From contig DATAVK010000072.1 in NCBI GenBank assembly GCA_036267755.1, positions 1-15,538 of the forward strand: a stretch of 15,538 nt of DNA, read 5' to 3'. Shown here piece by piece: positions 7,813 to 13,539 of the stretch (the first letter of the stretch is position 1; every line of letters begins with the position of its first letter). The notes beneath the pieces were generated by a model. It saw nothing but the letters and a program-made list of their open reading frames with translations. It did not search any database and had not been told where the DNA came from. A program made the position numbers and the translations under genes. The DNA comes from DATAVK01 sp036267755 (lineage in GTDB: Bacteria; Actinomycetota; Actinomycetes; JAFAQI01).

Positions 7813-7851
7813 CGGCCGAGTCGCGGCCGGAGCGGCCAGGCGCGCCGCCGG

Positions 7852-8745
7852 TCAGGCCTCATCGGCGCGGCCGCGCCACCCCTGGACCGGCAGCTGGAAC
7901 TTGTCCACCAGTCGGTCGGTGAACGGCGCGCTACGCAGCCGCAGCAGCCGCACTGGCAGGTCGCTGCGGGACACCTCGATGCGATCTCCCGGAAGGATTT
8001 CGTGGGTACGACGGCCGTCGCAGAACATCACCGCCGAGCTGTGGCGGTCGGCCACCTCGATCGCGACCGTGCAGTCGGGGTTGAGCACCAGTGCGCGGGC
8101 GAACAGGGCATGGGCACTGATCGGCACGACCATCATCGCCTGCACCTCGGGCCACACCACGGGACCACCCACCGAGAAGGCATATGCCGTCGACCCCGTC
8201 GGTGTGGCGCAGATGATGCCGTCGCAGCCCCAGCGCGACAGTGGCCGGTCGTCGATCTCCAGCAGCAGGTCGATGATCCGCTCCCGCGCCGCCTTCTCGA
8301 CCGAGACGTCGTTGAGCGCCCAGTCCGAGTCGACTTTCGCCCCGTCACGAATCACGTCGACGTTGAGCGTGAAACGCTCCTCAACGTCGTACTCCCGGGA
8401 CAGGATTCGTTCAGTCGTGACGTCGAGGTCGACCGGGTCCGCTTCGGCCAGGAAGCCCACGTGGCCCAGGTTGACGCCCAGCAGCGGCGTCCCGCCGGCC
8501 CGTGCCAGCTCCGCCGCTCGCAGCAGCGTGCCGTCGCCGCCTAGCGCGATCAGCATCTCGAGCCCCTCGTGCGGCCCGTCCGAGGCCACGCCGATCGCGT
8601 CGTCGCAGTCCAGCGCCTCGCGCTCGTCATCCAGGACGGTCACGGCGACGCCCGCCTTCACCAACCGTCGGGTCAGGTGCTGGGCGACGCTGATCGCGCT
8701 CGGCCGCGCGGTGTGCGCGACGAGCAGGATCCGGCGGCCGCTCAC
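7852..8745 (-). CDS. nadK: NAD kinase
   Basis: NAD kinase phosphorylates NAD to NADP with ATP or polyphosphate and is the only route to NADP. The 297-aa protein has the GGDGT motif (69-73), the NE/D motif as N145-D146 (ALNDVSVEK), and the glycine-rich nucleotide-binding segment CDGIICATPTGSTAYAFS (174-191). The C-terminal APFTDRLVDKFQLPVQGWRG matches mycobacterial PpnK closely. The GTG start overlaps the tlyA stop by 4 nt (GTGA), and AGGGGA is available a few nt upstream. The M. tuberculosis enzyme has N-E where this one has N-D; both forms occur in the family, so activity is expected. Confidence 0.97.
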   Translation of the reverse strand: MSGRRILLVAHTARPSAISVAQHLTRRLVKAGVAVTVLDDEREALDCDDAIGVASDGPHEGLEMLIALGGDGTLLRAAELARAGGTPLLGVNLGHVGFLAEADPVDLDVTTERILSREYDVEERFTLNVDVIRDGAKVDSDWALNDVSVEKAARERIIDLLLEIDDRPLSRWGCDGIICATPTGSTAYAFSVGGPVVWPEVQAMMVVPISAHALFARALVLNPDCTVAIEVADRHSSAVMFCDGRRTHEILPGDRIEVSRSDLPVRLLRLRSAPFTDRLVDKFQLPVQGWRGRADEA

Positions 8746-9539
8746 TGAGGTCCCCTATCCACCGCGAGGCGGATCATCTCGTCGACGGGGCTCGGCGCAG
8801 CCGCGGTGAGCCACAGGAAGTACTCGACATTGCCCGATGGTCCTGGGAGCGGGCTGGCCACGACGGCCCGGGTGCCGAGACCGAGCTCCGCAGCCGCCTG
8901 CGCAACCTTGGTCACAGCGGCGATCCGAACCTCCGGATCCCGGACCACACCGCCAGATCCGACCGCCTCCCGGCCGGCCTCGAACTGCGGCTTGACCATC
9001 AAGACGGCATCCCCGTCTGCGACCAGGCACCGGTGCAGTGCCGGAAGCACCACGGTCAGCGAGATGAACGAGAGGTCAGCCACCACGAGGTCGACCACGC
9101 CGCCGATCGCATCGGGGGTCAGTTCGCGCACGTTAGTGCGTTCGAGCACGACCACCCGGTCATCGCTGCGTAACGACCAGGCGAGCTGCCCGTAGCCCAC
9201 GTCGACCGCCACGACGGTCGCTGCGCCGCGGCGCACCAGCACCTGGGTGAATCCGCCGGTGGAGGCGCCTGCGTCCAGGCATCGACGGCCCTCGACGACC
9301 AGGTCGGGCCACGCGTCGAACGCACCCGCGAGCTTGTGGGCGCCGCGTGAAACGACATCGTCGCCCGCTTCCATGGCGACGGCGACGGGCGTGGCGGGGT
9401 CGACCGCGGTCGCCACCTTCGTCGCCGTCAGGCCGCCGACCTTCACCTTCCCGTCCGTCACCAGCGTCACGGCATGCTGGCGCGACCGGGCGAGTCCGCG
9501 ACGAACCAGCTCGGCGTCGAGACGGGTCTTACGTGCCAT
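8742..9539 (-). CDS. tlyA: TlyA-type rRNA 2'-O-methyltransferase / hemolysin-like protein
   Basis: TlyA methylates ribose 2'-OH groups of C1409 in 16S and C1920 in 23S rRNA (E. coli numbering), a modification that makes mycobacteria sensitive to capreomycin. This 265-aa protein has an N-terminal S4 RNA-binding domain (about 1-60) and an FtsJ/RrmJ-type methyltransferase domain with the SAM loop DAGASTGGFT (89-98). The K-D-K-E set is intact as K69, D155, K183 and E239. The linker before SRGAHKL reads DDVV (60-63), not the Arg-Ala-Trp-Val of M. tuberculosis. The start is the ATG at 9539, one nt after the stop of the 57-aa gene (TGAGATG), and it gives the family N-terminus MARKTRLDAELVRRGLARSR. 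The upstream open frame is a shadow. The stop overlaps the nadK start. Confidence 0.96.
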   Translation of the reverse strand: MARKTRLDAELVRRGLARSRQHAVTLVTDGKVKVGGLTATKVATAVDPATPVAVAMEAGDDVVSRGAHKLAGAFDAWPDLVVEGRRCLDAGASTGGFTQVLVRRGAATVVAVDVGYGQLAWSLRSDDRVVVLERTNVRELTPDAIGGVVDLVVADLSFISLTVVLPALHRCLVADGDAVLMVKPQFEAGREAVGSGGVVRDPEVRIAAVTKVAQAAAELGLGTRAVVASPLPGPSGNVEYFLWLTAAAPSPVDEMIRLAVDRGPQ

Positions 9540-9540
9540 C

Positions 9541-9714
9541 TCACTGGCCGTCGTCGAGCTCAGCGAGCCCCTCGTGCAGCCGACGCTGGACCTCGTCGAA
9601 GATCTCCACGTGGGTGTCCAGCGGCGCCTCGGCCAGCGTGTCGAGCCGGTCCAGGGCGTCGTCGGCCGCGGTGATGCCGGTGCGAGCGGGAGGCTCGCCC
9701 AAGGGTTGCTCCAT
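9541..9714 (-). CDS. Small conserved hypothetical protein (Rv1693-like), 57 aa
   Basis: This short frame encodes MEQPLGEPPARTGITAADDA, continuing through a leucine/acidic helical stretch to end VQRRLHEGLAELDDGQ. It sits exactly where M. tuberculosis has the 58-aa Rv1693, directly before tlyA. It is acidic and predicted mostly helical, with no membrane segment and no catalytic motif. Its TGA is one nt before the tlyA ATG, so the two are coupled. No ribosome-binding site precedes its ATG; a TAGCGT element ends 7 nt upstream, suggesting leaderless translation. The function is unknown. Confidence 0.85.
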   Translation of the reverse strand: MEQPLGEPPARTGITAADDALDRLDTLAEAPLDTHVEIFDEVQRRLHEGLAELDDGQ

Positions 9715-9721
9715 CGACCGA

Positions 9722-9727
9722 ACGCTA
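9722..9727 (-). promoter_or_regulatory. Candidate leaderless -10 element at the head of the tlyA operon
   Basis: TAGCGT on the minus strand matches TAnnnT and ends 7 nt before the ATG at 9714, placing the transcript start at the initiation codon. This is the head of the minus-strand block, because the next gene upstream is divergent. No good -35 is seen. Confidence 0.5.
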
Positions 9728-9751
9728 GCCGACCCGCGGCGCCCGGTGCGC

Positions 9752-9757
9752 TAACGT
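9752..9757 (+). promoter_or_regulatory. Possible -10 element for the SCP2-like gene
   Basis: TAACGT on the plus strand lies in the 114-nt divergent gap 9715-9828. Transcription would start near 9764, leaving a leader of about 65 nt with a GAGGA ribosome-binding site before the ATG at 9829. No clear -35 is present, so this is only a candidate. Confidence 0.3.
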
Positions 9758-9828
9758 GCCGAGCCGCGCCGCCACATGCGATAGGTCCAGAACGGGTCGG
9801 CGTCGTTGCTGATGGGAAGATCGAGGAA

Positions 9829-10188
9829 ATGGCGACCGTCAAGGACTGCGAGCGCGCCCTGCGCCGACTCGCTACCTGGTTGGCCGAGGTCGATCCCGAG
9901 CTGCGTTCCCGGCACGTCCCGTCCCGCCGGGTGGCCTGCCGGATCAAGGACCTCGACGTCGTATACGTCGCTCGGCTGGACGAGGACGGCGTCCACGGTC
10001 TCGCCCCTGCGTCGCCGGTCGGGGAGATCCCGGCGGACACCGAGGTCAAGGTCACGGTGGACAGCGATGACCTCCTCGCCTTGGCCAACGGCGAGGACGA
10101 TCTGATGCAGGCGTGGTTGCGGGGGCGGATCCAGATCTCGGCTCCGATGCGGGACATGTTGCGACTGCGCGCGCTCGTCGGGCTCTGA
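9829..10188 (+). CDS. SCP2 sterol-binding-domain-like protein
   Basis: A 119-aa single-domain protein resembling the SCP2 lipid-carrier fold found in many actinobacteria. Supporting features are the N-terminal amphipathic helix (CERALRRLATWLAEVDP, 7-23), central beta strands, and the C-terminal DLLALANGEDDLMQAWLRGR (81-100) followed by IQISAPMRDMLRLRAL, which resembles the part of SCP2 domains lining the lipid tunnel. No signal peptide is present, so it is cytoplasmic. The ATG at 9829 has GAGGA 3 nt upstream, and the protein begins cleanly there; the longer open frame upstream only shadows tlyA. It is divergent from the tlyA operon and convergent with the HAD gene. The ligand and role are unknown. 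Confidence 0.78.
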   Translation: MATVKDCERALRRLATWLAEVDPELRSRHVPSRRVACRIKDLDVVYVARLDEDGVHGLAPASPVGEIPADTEVKVTVDSDDLLALANGEDDLMQAWLRGRIQISAPMRDMLRLRALVGL

Positions 10189-10210
10189 TCCCCTCCTGGG
10201 TTGCCTCGGG

Positions 10211-10228
10211 GCGGAGGACCGGCTCCGC
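10211..10228. terminator. Possible bidirectional terminator hairpin between convergent genes
   Basis: GCGGAG-GACCGG-CTCCGC gives a perfect 6-bp GC-rich stem with a 6-nt loop in the 76-nt space between the SCP2-like gene and the HAD gene. There is no T tract on either side, which is common in actinobacterial terminators. A second weak pairing, GAGAC/GTCTC (10240-10244, 10255-10259), lies closer to the HAD stop. Confidence 0.4.
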
Positions 10229-10264
10229 GCACCTAGAACGAGACAGAAGCAAAGGTCTCTGGGT

Positions 10265-11284
10265 TCAGTTGAGGTCGAGTTCGGTTAATGCGGCTTTGAG
10301 CGATTCTGCATCGGGTGGGTCAGCTGTCCAGGCCAGGGCGGCGAGGGCTCGCAGGCCGTCTAGGCCGTCCCCCTTGCCCGTGTCCGTTGGTGGCGAGATG
10401 TGGATGCTGGTTCCAGAGCGCGTCAGCGTCCAGCCGTGGCAGTGGGTCGATGTTCCGTCTGCATCGACGTCGACTGCCGGGTGGGTTGCTGTGAGGGCCG
10501 ATAGGTCGCGGCCGACGTAGTCGGGGCGCTGGTTGGGGCCGGCCGCTAGGAGATCGGTCGGCGACGAGACGCCGGTGAGCACGAGCAGGCCGGGGAGACC
10601 GGCGGCGCGGGCACCGGCGATGTCCGTGTCGAGCCGATCGCCGACCACGAGCGGGCGGTCGCCCGATACCAGCGCTCGAGCGGTCTCGAACAATGCCGGT
10701 TCCGGCTTTCCCACGGCTTCGGGTCGGCGGCCGAGGGCGGTAGCCAGGGCGGCGACCATGGATCCGTTGCCGGGAAGCGGGCCGCGAGGTGACGGCAGGG
10801 TCGCATCGAGGTTCGTGGCGACCCACCGCGCACCAGCCCGGATCGCCACCGCCCCCTCCGCCAGCATCGGCCACCCCACCTCCGGCGCCCAGCCCTGCAC
10901 GACGGCGACCGGCTCGTCGGCGGCGCTGGCTACCGGTCGGAGCCCGACCGCCACAAGCGCCTGCCGGACCCCTTCACCGCCGACCACCAACACGGCCGCG
11001 CCCGGTTCGAGATCACCGGCGAGCAGGCGAGCGGCCGCCATCGGCGACGTGACCACCTCGTCCGCGGTTGCCCGCACTCCCATATGGTCGAGTTGGGCGG
11101 CGACCGCTTCTGGAGTCCGGGCCGCGTTGTTCGTGACGAACGCCACGGCCACCCCCCGCTCACGGACGACCTGGAGTGCTGCCACGGCGCCCTCGACCGG
11201 CTGGTCTCCCAGGTACAGCACCCCGTCGAGATCGAGGAGCAGCAGGTCGTGCTCGTCGAGAAGCGGCCCGTCGCTCGACCTCAT
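10265..11284 (-). CDS. NagD-type HAD-IIA phosphatase (Rv1692-like glycerol-3-phosphate phosphatase)
   Basis: A 339-aa HAD-superfamily phosphatase. Motif I is DLDGVLY (18-24; nucleophile D18, general acid D20), motif II is VTNN (50-53), motif III includes K193 in GKPEP, and motif IV is GDRLDTDI (215-222). The HAD-IIA fold with its cap covers about 1-255. A C-terminal region of about 85 residues follows (HCHGWTLTRSGTSIHI near 281-296), as in the longer mycobacterial Rv1692, which was shown to dephosphorylate glycerol-3-phosphate. By synteny and length I infer the same reaction here, in glycerophospholipid recycling. The ATG overlaps the stop of the TPR gene by 4 nt (ATGA), so the pair is translationally coupled. 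Confidence 0.88.
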   Translation of the reverse strand: MRSSDGPLLDEHDLLLLDLDGVLYLGDQPVEGAVAALQVVRERGVAVAFVTNNAARTPEAVAAQLDHMGVRATADEVVTSPMAAARLLAGDLEPGAAVLVVGGEGVRQALVAVGLRPVASAADEPVAVVQGWAPEVGWPMLAEGAVAIRAGARWVATNLDATLPSPRGPLPGNGSMVAALATALGRRPEAVGKPEPALFETARALVSGDRPLVVGDRLDTDIAGARAAGLPGLLVLTGVSSPTDLLAAGPNQRPDYVGRDLSALTATHPAVDVDADGTSTHCHGWTLTRSGTSIHISPPTDTGKGDGLDGLRALAALAWTADPPDAESLKAALTELDLN

Positions 11285-11715
11285 CGGGTCGCTGTGCGCT
11301 GCCGAGCCACCCGGACCGCGTTCAACGCCGTCCCGTAGTGCTTGTTGTCTGGTCGCATCGCCACCGCGAGCGCGAGATGCTCGACAGCCTTGTCGAGGTC
11401 GCCGATCTGCCGCGTCGCTAGGCCGAGGCCGAAGTGCGCGTAGTCGTCGCTGGGCTCGACCGCGACGATAGCTGCGAAGTTCTCACGCGCCGCCTCGTAG
11501 TCACGGCACGCGTACTGCGCCCGCGCGAGTGCCTCCCGCAGCGAGTGGGAACCGGGCTCGACGGCGACCGCTCGGGACAACAGAACCGCCGCGGCCGCGG
11601 CATCCCCGCGCTCAAGCAGTTCGCAACCGCGGCGATACCAGTCGTAGACCTCGCCCGCGGGGACCGCATCCGCTGGGACCGCATCCGCTGGGACCGAGTT
11701 GGGCTGCTCTGTCAT
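11281..11715 (-). CDS. Short TPR protein (Rv1691-like)
   Basis: A 144-aa protein with about three tetratricopeptide-like helix pairs: YDWYRRGCELLERGDAAAAA (24-43), LREALARAQYACRDYEAARE (59-78) and YAHFGLGLATRQIGDLDKAV (92-111). TPRs bind other proteins; the partner is unknown, and no signal or membrane segment is seen. I chose the ATG at 11715 because AAGGAG (11722-11727) lies 6 nt upstream. An alternative ATG at 11730 would add five residues but places that ribosome-binding site inside the gene. The N-terminus contains an ADAVP duplication encoded by a 15-bp tandem repeat. The stop overlaps the HAD start. It matches Rv1691 in position. Confidence 0.85.
   Translation of the reverse strand: MTEQPNSVPADAVPADAVPAGEVYDWYRRGCELLERGDAAAAAVLLSRAVAVEPGSHSLREALARAQYACRDYEAARENFAAIVAVEPSDDYAHFGLGLATRQIGDLDKAVEHLALAVAMRPDNKHYGTALNAVRVARQRTATR
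11661..11696. repeat. 15-bp tandem repeat, 2.4 copies, inside the TPR gene
   Basis: GGACCGCATCCGCTG occurs at 11661-11675 and 11676-11690, followed by GGACCG at 11691-11696. The copies are identical and in frame, producing ADAVPADAVPA near the N-terminus of the TPR protein. Perfect identity suggests recent slippage, and copy number may vary between strains. Confidence 0.9.
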
Positions 11716-11769
11716 GGTCCGCTCCTTCATCCCCTGACTTCCGGTCGGCAGCGACGGGGCTTCGCGCCG

Positions 11770-11775
11770 TACCAT
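11770..11775 (+). promoter_or_regulatory. Candidate leaderless -10 element for the DUF1015 gene
   Basis: TACCAT on the plus strand fits TAnnnT and ends 6 nt before the ATG at 11782, so the transcript would begin at the start codon. No Shine-Dalgarno sequence lies before this ATG, which agrees with leaderless initiation. No -35 is recognisable. Confidence 0.5.
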
Positions 11776-11781
11776 CACCGG

Positions 11782-13062
11782 ATGCTCAACGACCCCGTGC
11801 CGCCCGGTGTTCCGCGACCCGACGGCCTCGTCCTCGCGCCGTTCCGCGCGCTGCGCTACGACGCCGCCCACGTGGACGTCGGCGCTGTCGTCGCGCCACC
11901 GTACGACGTCATCGACGACGCTGAGCGCGACGCGCTGGAGGCTCGCGATCCGCACAACGTGGTCCGGCTCACGCTGCCCCGCGGCGGCGACGAGCGCTAC
12001 GCGACGGCCGCCGCAACCCTGGCCGCTTGGCGCCTGGACGGGTCGCTGGCCGCGGATGCGACCGCGGCCGTGTACGTCTACGAGCAGCAGGCCGCCGGTC
12101 ATGTCCAGCGTGGCCTGGTCGGGGCGCTCGGGCTCTCACCGGCGGAGGACGGCATCGTGCTCCCCCACGAGAACACGATGTCGGGCACCGTCGCCGACCG
12201 GCTGGCGCTCACGGCTGCCACCGAGGCGGATCTCGAGATGATCATGCTGGTGTACGACGGGGACGGCCCGGCGAGCCAGGTCGTCGCGACCGCCGACCGC
12301 GAGCCGCCGATCGCGGACGTGTCCGACCCGGGCGGCGTCCGGCACCGGGTCTGGGCGATCACGGACCCGGCGACCCTGTCCGAGGTGGCCGCCGACCTCC
12401 ACGACCGGCGCGCCGTGATCGCGGACGGGCATCACCGGTACGCGACGTTCCTGGCCTACCAGGCGCAGCGTCATGCCGACGGGGCGGGTACCGGACCCTG
12501 GGACCTAGGCCTGGCCTTCTTGGTGGATGGCTCCGCGTTCGGCCCGCAGGTGCACGCGATCCACCGGGCGGTGCCCAGCTTGAGCGCCGCCGAGGCCGTG
12601 GAGCGGGCGCGATCCGGCTTCACGGTCACCGCGCTGCCCGGCGTCGACGACGCTTCTGACGCGCTCGCGACCGCCGGCAAGCAGGGCACCGCGTTCGTCA
12701 TCAGCGACGGCGAGCAGGCATGGCTGCTCACCGACCCGGATCGCCAGGCTGTCGAGGCAGCGTTGCCGGCGGATCGCTCAGCCGCGTGGCGCGCGTTGGA
12801 CGTCGCTGTCGCGCACGGCTACCTGATCAGCGAGCTGTGGGGACTCGATGACAACGAGCAGGTCGTGGAGTTCCACCATGACGTCGAGTCGGCGCTGAAC
12901 TCTGCGCGCAGCACCGGTGGAGTCGCGCTGCTGTTGAACCCGACCCCGGTCGCTGACGTCGCCGCAGTGGCGGCTGAGGGCGACCGGATGCCACGGAAGT
13001 CGACGCTGTTCGTCCCGAAGCCGGCAACCGGACTGCTCATGCGGGCTTTCGCCGACGCTTGA
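11782..13062 (+). CDS. DUF1015 family protein
   Basis: A 426-aa soluble protein of the DUF1015 family, whose function I cannot state. Family landmarks are LAPFRALRY (18-26), APPYDVI (38-44), PHENTM (128-133), ADGHHRYATFLAY (214-226) and the C-terminal KSTLFVPKPATGL (406-418). Conserved histidines and acidic residues around DGHHRY suggest a catalytic or nucleotide-binding centre. The start at 11782 fits the family N-terminus and the leaderless promoter spacing; the open frame continues upstream only as a shadow of the minus-strand TPR gene. It is divergent from the TPR/HAD pair. Its 3' end overlaps the end of the convergent SSB-like gene by 26 nt. Family call is secure; the biochemical role is open. 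Confidence 0.9.
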   Translation: MLNDPVPPGVPRPDGLVLAPFRALRYDAAHVDVGAVVAPPYDVIDDAERDALEARDPHNVVRLTLPRGGDERYATAAATLAAWRLDGSLAADATAAVYVYEQQAAGHVQRGLVGALGLSPAEDGIVLPHENTMSGTVADRLALTAATEADLEMIMLVYDGDGPASQVVATADREPPIADVSDPGGVRHRVWAITDPATLSEVAADLHDRRAVIADGHHRYATFLAYQAQRHADGAGTGPWDLGLAFLVDGSAFGPQVHAIHRAVPSLSAAEAVERARSGFTVTALPGVDDASDALATAGKQGTAFVISDGEQAWLLTDPDRQAVEAALPADRSAAWRALDVAVAHGYLISELWGLDDNEQVVEFHHDVESALNSARSTGGVALLLNPTPVADVAAVAAEGDRMPRKSTLFVPKPATGLLMRAFADA

Positions 13063-13435
13063 CCGGTCCGGTCGACGTCGCGACCCGACGGGCGGTGCGG
13101 ACCTCGATCTCACAGCGGGACTGCAAGCCTCCCGGTGACCGCCAGAATCGTCGGCGCAGCGCGCCATCGAGCGCGACGATGTCGCCGACGGTCCAGCACA
13201 GTACGGCGCGCCGAACCCGCGCTCCCCAGGCCACGCAGTCGACGACGTCGAAGGCCGGCCCGGGCCCCTTGCTCGGCGGGCGGTCGACGACCACCCGCCA
13301 GGTCACCATCTCGTCGCCACTCGGCATGGTCCGCGACAAGGCTGCCGACGACACGCGCCCGGTGATGCTCACGCGGTTGTCGTGGACCGTCAACGGTTCC
13401 GCGTTCGCCGCGTCGCCAGATCGTGCTGCACCCAC
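13037..13435 (-). CDS. Small SSB-like OB-fold protein
   Basis: A 132-aa protein resembling the OB domain of bacterial single-stranded DNA-binding proteins: NRVSITGRVSSAALSRTMPS (20-39), VTWRVVVDRP (44-53), FDVVDCVAWG (62-71), VGDIVALDGALRRRFWRS (83-100) and CEIEVRTARRV (109-119). The C-terminus is basic (VKRRRKPA) and lacks the acidic DDxIPF-type tip that recruits partners in housekeeping SSB, so this is probably a specialised paralogue. I place the start at GTG 13435 because GGAGGG (13441-13446) lies 5 nt upstream and little before it looks like protein; the open frame extends to 13558 but would overlap the divergent gene. The 3' end overlaps the DUF1015 gene by 26 nt. Confidence 0.72.
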   Translation of the reverse strand: MGAARSGDAANAEPLTVHDNRVSITGRVSSAALSRTMPSGDEMVTWRVVVDRPPSKGPGPAFDVVDCVAWGARVRRAVLCWTVGDIVALDGALRRRFWRSPGGLQSRCEIEVRTARRVATSTGPVKRRRKPA

Positions 13436-13464
13436 CAGATCCCTCCGATCCCAGTCGTCGTCCC

Positions 13465-13470
13465 TAGGAT
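13465..13470 (+). promoter_or_regulatory. Possible -10 element for the MBL-fold gene
   Basis: TAGGAT on the plus strand in the 104-nt divergent gap 13436-13539 fits TAnnnT. The start of transcription would be near 13477, with a leader of about 63 nt. No -35 is convincing. Confidence 0.3.
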
Positions 13471-13539
13471 CGGTGACCAGGTCGCCGAGTCGCCGGTGGC
13501 CGGGGCAGGTTGTGGACGCCGGACGCTCGGGAGCGTGCT

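Noticed and set aside
9540..10232. Upstream extension of the TlyA frame
   Set aside because: It crosses the small upstream gene and the divergent SCP2-like gene and shows no protein-like pattern. The S4 domain begins at the ATG at 9539.
10240..10259. GAGAC/GTCTC inverted repeat as a terminator
   Set aside because: A 5-bp stem with a 10-nt loop is too weak to call on its own; it is mentioned only beside the better hairpin at 10211-10228.
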